NCBI GenBank assembly: GCA_964023205.1
Contig: OZ026848.1
Coordinates: 33,777,912-33,841,911 of the forward strand
Source of the DNA: Lutraria lutraria
Lineage: Eukaryota > Mollusca > Bivalvia > Venerida > Mactridae
Length of the DNA: 64,000 nt
Direction of reading: 5' to 3'
The first letter of the stretch is position 1, and each line of letters starts with the position of its first letter. The position numbers and the translations under genes are program-made. The notes under the pieces are model-generated. The model searched no databases and was not told where the DNA came from. It worked only from the letters and a program-made list of their open reading frames with translations. Positions 38,901 to 51,740 of the stretch are shown piece by piece.

Positions 38901-41900
38901 CAGCTGACTGATCTCAAGTTTTATTAGCTCGGGACCTGGACTAATGTGTGTACAACTGACTGATCTCAAGTTTTATAAGCTCGGGGCCTGGACTAATGTG
39001 TGTACAACTGACTGATCTCAAGTTTTATAAGCTCGGGACCTGGACTAATGTGTGTACAACTGACTGATCTCAAGTTTTATAAGCTCGGGACCTGGACTAA
39101 TGTGTGTACAACTGACTGATCTCAAGTTTTATAAGCTCGGGACCTGGACTAATGTGTGTACAACTGACTGATCTCAAGTTTTATAAGCTCGGGACCTAGA
39201 CTAATGTGTGTACAGCTGACTGATCTCAAGTTTTATAAGCTCGGGACCTGGACTAATGTGTGTACAACTGACTGATCACAAGTTTTATAAGCTCGGGACC
39301 TGGACTAATGTGTGTACAGCTGACTGATCACAAGTTTTATAAGCTCGGGACCTGGACTAATGTGTGTACAACTGACTGATCTCAAGTTTTATAAGCTCGG
39401 GACCTGGACTTATGTGTGTACAACTGACTGATCACAAGTTTTATAAGCTCGGGACCTGGACTAATGTGTGGACAGCTGACTGATCTCAAGTTTTATAAGC
39501 TCGGGACCTGGACTAATGTGTGTACAGCTGACTGATCTCAAGTTTTATAAGCTCGGGACCTGGACTAATGTGTGTACAACTGACTGATCTCAAGTTTTAT
39601 AAGCTCGGGACCTGGACTAATGTGTGTACAACTGACTGATCTCAAGTTTTATAAGCTCGGGACCTGGACTAATGTGTGTACAACTGACTGATCTCAAGTT
39701 TTATAAGCTCGGGACCTGGACTAATGTGTGTACAGCTGACTGATCTCAAGTTTTATAAGCTCGGGACCTGGACTTATGTGTGTACAACTGACTGATCACA
39801 AGTTTTATAAGCTCGGGACCTGGACTAATGTGTGGACAGCTGACTGATCTCAAGTTTTATAAGCTCGGGACCTGGACTAATGTGTGTACAGCTGACTGAT
39901 CTCAAGTTTTATAAGCTCGGGACCTGGACTAATGTGTGTACAACTGACTGATCTCAAGTTTTATAAGCTCGGGACCTGGACTAATGTGTGTACAACTGAC
40001 TGATCTCAAGTTTTATAAGCTCGGGACCTGGACTAATGTGTGTACAACTGACTGATCTCAAGTTTTATAAGCTCGGGACCTGGACTAATGTGTGTACAGC
40101 TGACTGATCACAAGTTTTATAAGCTCGGGACCTGGACTAATGTGTGTACAACTGACTGATCTCAAGTTTTATAAGCTCGGGACCTGGACTAATGTGTGTA
40201 CAGCTGACTGATCTCAAGTTTTATAAGCTCGGGACCTGGACTAATGTGTGTACAGCTGACTGATCTCAAGTTTTATAAGCTCGGGACCTGGACTAATGTG
40301 TGGACAGCTGACTGATCTCAAGTTTTATAAGCTCGGGACCTGGACTAATGTGTGTACAGCTGACTGATCTCAAGTTTTATAAGCTCGGGACCTGGACTAA
40401 TGTGTGTACAGCTGACTGATCTCAAGTTTTATAAGCTCGGGACCTGGACTAATGTGTGGACAGCTGACTGATCTCAAGTTTTATAAGCTCGGGACCTGGA
40501 CTAATGTGTGTACAACTGACTGATCTCAAGTTTTATAAGCTCGGGACCTGGACTAATGTGTGGACAGCTGACTGATCTCAAGTTTTATAAGCTCGGGACC
40601 TGGACTAATGTGTGTACAGCTGACTGATCTCAAGTTTTATAAGCTCGGGACCTGGACTAATGTGTGTACAACTGACTGATCTCAAGTTTTATAAGCTCGG
40701 GACCTGGACTAATGTGTGTACAACTGACTGATCTCAAGTTTTATAAGCTCGGGACCTGGACTAATGTGTGTACAACTGACTGATCTCAAGTTTTATAAGC
40801 TCGGGACCTGGACTAATGTGTGTACAGCTGACTGATCTCAAGTTTTATAAGCTCGGGACCTGGACTTATGTGTGTACAACTGACTGATCACAAGTTTTAT
40901 AAGCTCGGGACCTGGACTAATGTGTGGACAGCTGACTGATCTCAAGTTTTATAAGCTCGGGACCTGGACTAATGTGTGTACAGCTGACTGATCTCAAGTT
41001 TTATAAGCTCGGGACCTGGACTAATGTGTGTACAACTGACTGATCTCAAGTTTTATAAGCTCGGGACCTGGACTAATGTGTGTACAACTGACTGATCTCA
41101 AGTTTTATAAGCTCGGGACCTGGACTAATGTGTGTACAACTGACTGATCTCAAGTTTTATAAGCTCGGGACCTGGACTAATGTGTGTACAGCTGACTGAT
41201 CACAAGTTTTATAAGCTCGGGACCTGGACTAATGTGTGTACAACTGACTGATCTCAAGTTTTATAAGCTCGGGACCTGGACTAATGTGTGTACAGCTGAC
41301 TGATCTCAAGTTTTATAAGCTCGGGACCTGGACTAATGTGTGTACAGCTGACTGATCTCAAGTTTTATAAGCTCGGGACCTGGACTAATGTGTGGACAGC
41401 TGACTGATCTCAAGTTTTATAAGCTCGGGACCTGGACTAATGTGTGTACAGCTGACTGATCTCAAGTTTTATAAGCTCGGGACCTGGACTAATATGTGTA
41501 CAGCTGACTGATCTCAAGTTTTATAAGCTCGGGACCTGGACTAATGTGTGGACAGCTGACTGATCTCAAGTTTTATAAGCTCGGGACCTGGACTAATGTG
41601 TGTACAACTGACTGATCTCAAGTTTTATAAGCTCGGGACCTGGACTAATGTGTGTACAGCTGACTGATCTCAAGTTTTATAAGCTCGGGACCTGGACTAA
41701 TGTGTGTACAACTGACTGATCTCAAGTTTTATAAGCTCGGGACCTGGACTAATGTGTGTACAACTGACTGATCTCAAGTTTTATAAGCTCGGGACCTGGA
41801 CTAATGTGTGTATAACTGACTGATCTCAAGTTTTATAAGCTCGGGACCTGGACTAATGTGTGTACAACTGACTGATCTCAAGTTTTATAAGCTTGTGACC

Positions 41901-42328
41901 TGGACTACTGTGTGTGCAACTGACTGATCTCAAGTTTTATAAGCTTGTGACCTGGACTAATGTGTGAACAGCTGACTGATCTCAAGTTTTATAAGCTCGG
42001 GACCTGGACTAATGTGTGAACAGCTGACTGATCTCAAGTTTTATAAGCTCGGGACCTGGACTAATGTGTGAACAGCTGACTGATCTCAAGTTTTATAAGC
42101 TCGGGACCTGGACTAATGTGTGGACAGCTGACTGATCTCAAGTTTTATAAGCCCGGGACCTGGACTAATGTGTGAACAGCTGACTGATCTCAAGTTTTGT
42201 AAGCTCGGGACCTGGACTAATGTGTGAACAGCTGACTGATCTCAAGTTTTATAAGCTCGGGACCTGGACTAATGTGTGTACAACTGACTGATCTCAAGTT
42301 TTATAAGCTCGGGACCTGGACTAATGTG
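35985..42328. repeat. 6.6-kb duplication, right copy; its last 97 monomers are duplicated again
   Basis: Begins at the junction just after the GGGGCC monomer and follows 29,381 onward in order, including the rare GGGACATGG (36,284) and CCTAGA (39,195) variants. From about 37,285 to 42,328 (97 monomers, 5,044 bp) the sequence is repeated immediately downstream at 42,329-47,372. It carries six monomers not present in the left 6.6-kb copy. The marker pair copy at 38,299 has a private extra substitution (GTGTTG), and ACTAGTG occurs at 37,641. Confidence 0.87.
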
Positions 42329-42380
42329 TGTACAGCTGACTGATCTCAAGTTTTATAAGCTCGGGACCTGGACTTATGTG
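42329..42380. repeat. Hybrid monomer at the 5-kb duplication junction
   Basis: The 5' part is TGTACAG, as expected for the monomer that follows the TTTTGTAAG pair (compare 35,413). The 3' part carries CTTATG (C at 42,373), which in the equivalent monomers at 30,681 and 37,285 is joined to TGTACAA. The exchange point lies between monomer bases 7 and 47. Left of it the order follows the end of the 37.3-42.3 kb block, and right of it the order restarts at the 37.3 kb position. Confidence 0.78.
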
Positions 42381-45300
42381 TGTACAACTGACTGATCTCA
42401 AGTTTTATAAGCTCGGGACCTGGACTAATGTGTGTATAACTGACTGATCTCAAGTTTTATAAGCTCGGGACCTGGACTAATGTGTGTACAACTGACTGAT
42501 CTCAAGTTTTATAAGCTTGTGACCTGGACTACTGTGTGTGCAACTGACTGATCTCAAGTTTTATAAGCTTGTGACCTGGACTAATGTGTGAACAGCTGAC
42601 TGATCTCAAGTTTTATAAGCTCGGGACCTGGACTAATGTGTGTACAACTGACTGATCTCAAGTTTTATAAGCTTGTGACCTGGACTAATGTGTGTGCAAC
42701 TGACTGATCTCAAGTTTTATAAGCTTGTGACCTGGACTAATGTGTGAACAGCTGACTGATCTCAAGTTTTATAAGCTCGGGACCTGGACTAATGTGTGTA
42801 CAGCTGACTGATATCAAGTTTTATAAGCTCGGGACCTGGACTAATGTGTGTATAACTGACTGATCTCAAGTTTTATAAGCTCGGGACCTGGACTAATGTG
42901 TGTATAACTGACTGATCTCAAGTTTTATAAGCTCGGGACCTGGACTAATGTGTGTACAACTGACTGATCTCAAGTTTTATAAGCTCGGGACCTGGACTAA
43001 TGTGTGAACAGCTGACTGATCTCAAGTTTTATAAGCTCGGGACCTGGACTAATGTGTGAACAGCTGACTGATCTCAAGTTTTATAAGCTCGGGACCTGGA
43101 CTAATGTGTGAACAGCTGACTGATCTCAAGTTTTATAAGCTCGGGACCTGGACTAATGTGTGAACAGCTGACTGATCTCAAGTTTTATAAGCTCGGGACC
43201 TGGACTAATGTGTGAACAGCTGACTGATCTCAAGTTTTATAAGCTCGGGACCTGGACTAATGTGTGGACAGCTGACTGATCTCAAGTTTTATAAGCCCGG
43301 GACCTGGACTAATGTGTGAACAGCTGACTGATCTCAAGTTTTGTAAGCTCGGGACCTGGACTAATGTGTGAACAGCTGACTGATCTCAAGTTTTATAAGC
43401 TCGGGACCTGGACTAATGTGTGTACAACTGACTGATCTCAAGTTTTATAAGCTCGGGACCTGGACTAATGTGTGTACAGCTGACTGATCTCAAGTTTTAT
43501 AAGCTCGGGACCTGGACTAATGTGTGTATAACTGACTGATCTCAAGTTTTATAAGCTCGGGACCTGGACTAATGTGTGTACAGCTGACTGATCTCAAGTT
43601 TTATAAGCTCGGGACCTGGACTAATGTGTGTACAACTGACTGATCTCAAGTTTTATAAGCTCGGGACCTGGACTAATGTGTGGACAGCTGACTGATCTCA
43701 AGTTTTATTAGCTCGGGACCTGGACTAATATGTGGACAGCTGACTGATCTCAAGTTTTATAAGCTCGGGACCTGGACTAATGTGTGTACAGCTGACTGAT
43801 CTCAAGTTTTATAAGCTCGGGACCTGGACTAATGTGTGGACAGCTGACTGATCTCAAGTTTTATTAGCTCGGGACCTGGACTAATATGTGGACAGCTGAC
43901 TGATCTCAAGTTTTATTAGCTCGGGACCTGGACTAATGTGTGGACAGCTGACTGATCTCAAGTTTTATTAGCTCGGGACCTGGACTAATGTGTGTACAAC
44001 TGACTGATCTCAAGTTTTATAAGCTCGGGGCCTGGACTAATGTGTGTACAACTGACTGATCTCAAGTTTTATAAGCTCGGGACCTGGACTAATGTGTGTA
44101 CAACTGACTGATCTCAAGTTTTATAAGCTCGGGACCTGGACTAATGTGTGTACAACTGACTGATCTCAAGTTTTATAAGCTCGGGACCTGGACTAATGTG
44201 TGTACAACTGACTGATCTCAAGTTTTATAAGCTCGGGACCTAGACTAATGTGTGTACAGCTGACTGATCTCAAGTTTTATAAGCTCGGGACCTGGACTAA
44301 TGTGTGTACAACTGACTGATCACAAGTTTTATAAGCTCGGGACCTGGACTAATGTGTGTACAGCTGACTGATCACAAGTTTTATAAGCTCGGGACCTGGA
44401 CTAATGTGTGTACAACTGACTGATCTCAAGTTTTATAAGCTCGGGACCTGGACTTATGTGTGTACAACTGACTGATCACAAGTTTTATAAGCTCGGGACC
44501 TGGACTAATGTGTGGACAGCTGACTGATCTCAAGTTTTATAAGCTCGGGACCTGGACTAATGTGTGTACAGCTGACTGATCTCAAGTTTTATAAGCTCGG
44601 GACCTGGACTAATGTGTGTACAACTGACTGATCTCAAGTTTTATAAGCTCGGGACCTGGACTAATGTGTGTACAACTGACTGATCTCAAGTTTTATAAGC
44701 TCGGGACCTGGACTAATGTGTGTACAACTGACTGATCTCAAGTTTTATAAGCTCGGGACCTGGACTAATGTGTGTACAGCTGACTGATCTCAAGTTTTAT
44801 AAGCTCGGGACCTGGACTTATGTGTGTACAACTGACTGATCACAAGTTTTATAAGCTCGGGACCTGGACTAATGTGTGGACAGCTGACTGATCTCAAGTT
44901 TTATAAGCTCGGGACCTGGACTAATGTGTGTACAGCTGACTGATCTCAAGTTTTATAAGCTCGGGACCTGGACTAATGTGTGTACAACTGACTGATCTCA
45001 AGTTTTATAAGCTCGGGACCTGGACTAATGTGTGTACAACTGACTGATCTCAAGTTTTATAAGCTCGGGACCTGGACTAATGTGTGTACAACTGACTGAT
45101 CTCAAGTTTTATAAGCTCGGGACCTGGACTAATGTGTGTACAGCTGACTGATCACAAGTTTTATAAGCTCGGGACCTGGACTAATGTGTGTACAACTGAC
45201 TGATCTCAAGTTTTATAAGCTCGGGACCTGGACTAATGTGTGTACAGCTGACTGATCTCAAGTTTTATAAGCTCGGGACCTGGACTAATGTGTGTACAGC

Positions 45301-47372
45301 TGACTGATCTCAAGTTTTATAAGCTCGGGACCTGGACTAATGTGTGGACAGCTGACTGATCTCAAGTTTTATAAGCTCGGGACCTGGACTAATGTGTGTA
45401 CAGCTGACTGATCTCAAGTTTTATAAGCTCGGGACCTGGACTAATGTGTGTACAGCTGACTGATCTCAAGTTTTATAAGCTCGGGACCTGGACTAATGTG
45501 TGGACAGCTGACTGATCTCAAGTTTTATAAGCTCGGGACCTGGACTAATGTGTGTACAACTGACTGATCTCAAGTTTTATAAGCTCGGGACCTGGACTAA
45601 TGTGTGGACAGCTGACTGATCTCAAGTTTTATAAGCTCGGGACCTGGACTAATGTGTGTACAGCTGACTGATCTCAAGTTTTATAAGCTCGGGACCTGGA
45701 CTAATGTGTGTACAACTGACTGATCTCAAGTTTTATAAGCTCGGGACCTGGACTAATGTGTGTACAACTGACTGATCTCAAGTTTTATAAGCTCGGGACC
45801 TGGACTAATGTGTGTACAACTGACTGATCTCAAGTTTTATAAGCTCGGGACCTGGACTAATGTGTGTACAGCTGACTGATCTCAAGTTTTATAAGCTCGG
45901 GACCTGGACTTATGTGTGTACAACTGACTGATCACAAGTTTTATAAGCTCGGGACCTGGACTAATGTGTGGACAGCTGACTGATCTCAAGTTTTATAAGC
46001 TCGGGACCTGGACTAATGTGTGTACAGCTGACTGATCTCAAGTTTTATAAGCTCGGGACCTGGACTAATGTGTGTACAACTGACTGATCTCAAGTTTTAT
46101 AAGCTCGGGACCTGGACTAATGTGTGTACAACTGACTGATCTCAAGTTTTATAAGCTCGGGACCTGGACTAATGTGTGTACAACTGACTGATCTCAAGTT
46201 TTATAAGCTCGGGACCTGGACTAATGTGTGTACAGCTGACTGATCACAAGTTTTATAAGCTCGGGACCTGGACTAATGTGTGTACAACTGACTGATCTCA
46301 AGTTTTATAAGCTCGGGACCTGGACTAATGTGTGTACAGCTGACTGATCTCAAGTTTTATAAGCTCGGGACCTGGACTAATGTGTGTACAGCTGACTGAT
46401 CTCAAGTTTTATAAGCTCGGGACCTGGACTAATGTGTGGACAGCTGACTGATCTCAAGTTTTATAAGCTCGGGACCTGGACTAATGTGTGTACAGCTGAC
46501 TGATCTCAAGTTTTATAAGCTCGGGACCTGGACTAATATGTGTACAGCTGACTGATCTCAAGTTTTATAAGCTCGGGACCTGGACTAATGTGTGGACAGC
46601 TGACTGATCTCAAGTTTTATAAGCTCGGGACCTGGACTAATGTGTGTACAACTGACTGATCTCAAGTTTTATAAGCTCGGGACCTGGACTAATGTGTGTA
46701 CAGCTGACTGATCTCAAGTTTTATAAGCTCGGGACCTGGACTAATGTGTGTACAACTGACTGATCTCAAGTTTTATAAGCTCGGGACCTGGACTAATGTG
46801 TGTACAACTGACTGATCTCAAGTTTTATAAGCTCGGGACCTGGACTAATGTGTGTATAACTGACTGATCTCAAGTTTTATAAGCTCGGGACCTGGACTAA
46901 TGTGTGTACAACTGACTGATCTCAAGTTTTATAAGCTTGTGACCTGGACTACTGTGTGTGCAACTGACTGATCTCAAGTTTTATAAGCTTGTGACCTGGA
47001 CTAATGTGTGAACAGCTGACTGATCTCAAGTTTTATAAGCTCGGGACCTGGACTAATGTGTGAACAGCTGACTGATCTCAAGTTTTATAAGCTCGGGACC
47101 TGGACTAATGTGTGAACAGCTGACTGATCTCAAGTTTTATAAGCTCGGGACCTGGACTAATGTGTGGACAGCTGACTGATCTCAAGTTTTATAAGCCCGG
47201 GACCTGGACTAATGTGTGAACAGCTGACTGATCTCAAGTTTTGTAAGCTCGGGACCTGGACTAATGTGTGAACAGCTGACTGATCTCAAGTTTTATAAGC
47301 TCGGGACCTGGACTAATGTGTGTACAACTGACTGATCTCAAGTTTTATAAGCTCGGGACCTGGACTAATGTG
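42329..47372. repeat. 5.04-kb tandem duplication, right copy (97 monomers)
   Basis: Landmarks match 37,285-42,328 at exactly 5,044 bp: CTTATG 37,329/42,373, GATATC 37,765/42,809, TTTTGTAAG 38,299/43,343, CCTAGA 39,195/44,239, AATATG 41,494/46,538 and TTTTGTAAG 42,199/47,243. The same copy matches 30.7-36 kb at 224 monomers (CCTAGA 32,591/44,239), changing to 230 (AATATG 34,571/46,531; TTTTGTAAG 35,283/47,243). The private GTGTTG change at 38,299 is not present at 43,343, so it arose in the left copy after duplication or was lost from the right. Confidence 0.9.
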
Positions 47373-50300
47373 TGTACAGCTGACTGATCTCAAGTTTTAT
47401 AAGCTCGGGACCTGGACTAATGTGTGTATAACTGACTGATCTCAAGTTTTATAAGCTCGGGACCTGGACTAATGTGTGTACAGCTGACTGATCTCAAGTT
47501 TTATAAGCTCGGGACCTGGACTAATGTGTGTACAACTGACTGATCTCAAGTTTTATAAGCTCGGGACCTGGACTAATGTGTGGACAGCTGACTGATCTCA
47601 AGTTTTATTAGCTCGGGACCTGGACTAATATGTGGACAGCTGACTGATCTCAAGTTTTATAAGCTCGGGACCTGGACTAATGTGTGTACAGCTGACTGAT
47701 CTCAAGTTTTATAAGCTCGGGACCTGGACTAATGTGTGGACAGCTGACTGATCTCAAGTTTTATTAGCTCGGGACCTGGACTAATATGTGGACAGCTGAC
47801 TGATCTCAAGTTTTATTAGCTCGGGACCTGGACTAATGTGTGGACAGCTGACTGATCTCAAGTTTTATTAGCTCGGGACCTGGACTAATGTGTGTACAAC
47901 TGACTGATCTCAAGTTTTATAAGCTCGGGGCCTGGACTAATGTGTGTACAACTGACTGATCTCAAGTTTTATAAGCTCGGGACCTGGACTAATGTGTGTA
48001 CAACTGACTGATCTCAAGTTTTATAAGCTCGGGACCTGGACTAATGTGTGTACAACTGACTGATCTCAAGTTTTATAAGCTCGGGACCTGGACTAATGTG
48101 TGTACAACTGACTGATCTCAAGTTTTATAAGCTCGGGACCTGGACTAATGTGTGTACAGCTGACTGATCTCAAGTTTTATAAGCTCGGGACCTGGACTAA
48201 TGTGTGTACAACTGACTGATCACAAGTTTTATAAGCTCGGGACCTGGACTAATGTGTGTACAGCTGACTGATCACAAGTTTTATAAGCTCGGGACCTGGA
48301 CTAATGTGTGTACAACTGACTGATCTCAAGTTTTATAAGCTCGGGACCTGGACTTATGTGTGTACAACTGACTGATCACAAGTTTTATAAGCTCGGGACC
48401 TGGACTAATGTGTGGACAGCTGACTGATCTCAAGTTTTATAAGCTCGGGACCTGGACTAATGTGTGTACAGCTGACTGATCTCAAGTTTTATAAGCTCGG
48501 GACCTGGACTAATGTGTGTACAACTGACTGATCTCAAGTTTTATAAGCTCGGGACCTGGACTAATGTGTGTACAACTGACTGATCTCAAGTTTTATAAGC
48601 TCGGGACCTGGACTAATGTGTGTACAACTGACTGATCTCAAGTTTTATAAGCTCGGGACCTGGACTAATGTGTGTACAGCTGACTGATCTCAAGTTTTAT
48701 AAGCTCGGGACCTGGACTAATGTGTGGACAGCTGACTGATCTCAAGTTTTATAAGCTCGGGACCTGGACTAATGTGTGGACAGCTGACTGATCTCAAGTT
48801 TTATAAGCTCGGGACCTGGACTAATGTGTGTACAGCTGACTGATCTCAAGTTTTATAAGCTCGGGACCTGGACTAATGTGTGTACAACTGACTGATCTCA
48901 AGTTTTATAAGCTCGGGACCTGGACTAATGTGTGTACAACTGACTGATCTCAAGTTTTATAAGCTCGGGACCTGGACTAATGTGTGTACAGCTGACTGAT
49001 CTCAAGTTTAATAAGCTCGGGACCTGGACTTATGTGTGTACAACTGACTGATCACAAGTTTTATAAGCTCGGGACCTGGACTAATGTGTGGACAGCTGAC
49101 TGATCTCAAGTTTTATAAGCTCGGGACCTGGACTAATGTGTGTACAGCTGACTGATCTCAAGTTTTATAAGCTCGGGACCTGGACTAATGTGTGTACAAC
49201 TGACTGATCTCAAGTTTTATAAGCTCGGGACCTGGACTAATGTGTGTACAACTGACTGATCTCAAGTTTTATAAGCTCGGGACCTGGACTAATGTGTGTA
49301 CAACTGACTGATCTCAAGTTTTATAAGCTCGGGACCTGGACTAATGTGTGTACAGCTGACTGATCACAAGTTTTATAAGCTCGGGACCTGGACTAATGTG
49401 TGTACAACTGACTGATCTCAAGTTTTATAAGCTCGGGACCTGGACTAATGTGTGTACAGCTGACTGATCTCAAGTTTTATAAGCTCGGGACCTGGACTAA
49501 TGTGTGTACAGCTGACTGATCTCAAGTTTTATAAGCTCGGGACCTGGACTAATGTGTGGACAGCTGACTGATCTCAAGTTTTATAAGCTCGGGACCTGGA
49601 CTAATGTGTGTACAGCTGACTGATCTCAAGTTTTATAAGCTCGGGACCTGGACTAATATGTGTACAGCTGACTGATCTCAAGTTTTATAAGCTCGGGACC
49701 TGGACTAATGTGTGGACAGCTGACTGATCTCAAGTTTTATAAGCTCGGGACCTGGACTAATGTGTGTACAACTGACTGATCTCAAGTTTTATAAGCTCGG
49801 GACCTGGACTAATGTGTGTACAGCTGACTGATCTCAAGTTTTATAAGCTCGGGACCTGGACTAATGTGTGTACAACTGACTGATCTCAAGTTTTATAAGC
49901 TCGGGACCTGGACTAATGTGTGTACAACTGACTGATCTCAAGTTTTATAAGCTCGGGACCTGGACTAATGTGTGTATAACTGACTGATCTCAAGTTTTAT
50001 AAGCTCGGGACCTGGACTAATGTGTGTACAACTGACTGATCTCAAGTTTTATAAGCTTGTGACCTGGACTACTGTGTGTGCAACTGACTGATCTCAAGTT
50101 TTATAAGCTTGTGACCTGGACTAATGTGTGAACAGCTGACTGATCTCAAGTTTTATAAGCTCGGGACCTGGACTAATGTGTGTACAACTGACTGATCTCA
50201 AGTTTTATAAGCTTGTGACCTGGACTAATGTGTGTGCAACTGACTGATCTCAAGTTTTATAAGCTTGTGACCTGGACTAATGTGTGTACAGCTGACTGAT

Positions 50301-51740
50301 CTCAAGTTTTATAAGCTCGGGACCTGGACTAATGTGTGTACAGCTGACTGATATCAAGTTTTATAAGCTCGGGACCTGGACTAATGTGTGTATAACTGAC
50401 TGATCTCAAGTTTTATAAGCTCGGGACCTGGACTAATGTGTGTATAACTGACTGATCTCAAGTTTTATAAGCTCGGGACCTGGACTAATGTGTGTACAAC
50501 TGACTGATCTCAAGTTTTATAAGCTCGGGACCTGGACTAATGTGTGAACAGCTGACTGATATCAAGTTTTATAAGCTCGGGACCTGGACTAATGTGTGTA
50601 TAACTGACTGATCTCAAGTTTTATAAGCTCGGGACCTGGACTAATGTGTGTATAACTGACTGATCTCAAGTTTTATAAGCTCGGGACCTGGACTAATGTG
50701 TGTACAACTGACTGATCTCAAGTTTTATAAGCTCGGGACCTGGACTAATGTGTGAACAGCTGACTGATCTCAAGTTTTATAAGCTCGGGACCTGGACTAA
50801 TGTGTGAACAGCTGACTGATCTCAAGTTTTATAAGCTCGGGACCTGGACTAATGTGTGAACAGCTGACTGATCTCAAGTTTTATAAGCTCGGGACCTGGA
50901 CTAATGTGTGAACAGCTGACTGATCTCAAGTTTTATAAGCTCGGGACCTGGACTAATGTGTGAACAGCTGACTGATCTCAAGTTTTATAAGCTCGGGACC
51001 TGGACTAATGTGTGGACAGCTGACTGATCTCAAGTTTTATAAGCCCGGGACCTGGACTAATGTGTGAACAGCTGACTGATCTCAAGTTTTGTAAGCTCGG
51101 GACCTGGACTAATGTGTGAACAGCTGACTGATCTCAAGTTTTATAAGCTCGGGACCTGGACTAATGTGTGTACAACTGACTGATCTCAAGTTTTATAAGC
51201 TCGGGACCTGGACTAATGTGTGTACAGCTGACTGATCTCAAGTTTTATAAGCTCGGGACCTGGACTAATGTGTGTATAACTGACTGATCTCAAGTTTTAT
51301 AAGCTCGGGACCTGGACTAATGTGTGTACAGCTGACTGATCTCAAGTTTTATAAGCTCGGGACCTGGACTAATGTGTGTACAACTGACTGATCTCAAGTT
51401 TTATAAGCTCGGGACCTGGACTAATGTGTGGACAGCTGACTGATCTCAAGTTTTATTAGCTCGGGACCTGGACTAATATGTGGACAGCTGACTGATCTCA
51501 AGTTTTATAAGCTCGGGACCTGGACTAATGTGTGTACAGCTGACTGATCTCAAGTTTTATAAGCTCGGGACCTGGACTAATGTGTGGACAGCTGACTGAT
51601 CTCAAGTTTTATTAGCTCGGGACCTGGACTAATATGTGGACAGCTGACTGATCTCAAGTTTTATTAGCTCGGGACCTGGACTAATGTGTGGACAGCTGAC
51701 TGATCTCAAGTTTTATTAGCTCGGGACCTGGACTAATGTG
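47373..51740. repeat. Further related satellite blocks (60-75-monomer offsets)
   Basis: The segment resembles 43.5-47.4 kb at 75 monomers (GGGGCC 44,021/47,921), then 46.4-47.2 kb at 60 monomers (AATATG 46,531/49,651; ACTACTG 46,951/50,071). The CCTAGA variant found in other copies is absent where expected near 48,139. Two GATATC monomers at about 50,350 and 50,560 bracket a duplicated group of four monomers (TGTACAG or TGAACAG with GATATC, two TGTATAA, one TGTACAA). AGTTTAATAAG near 49,010 is private. The marker pair is at 51,044-51,091. Confidence 0.78.
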
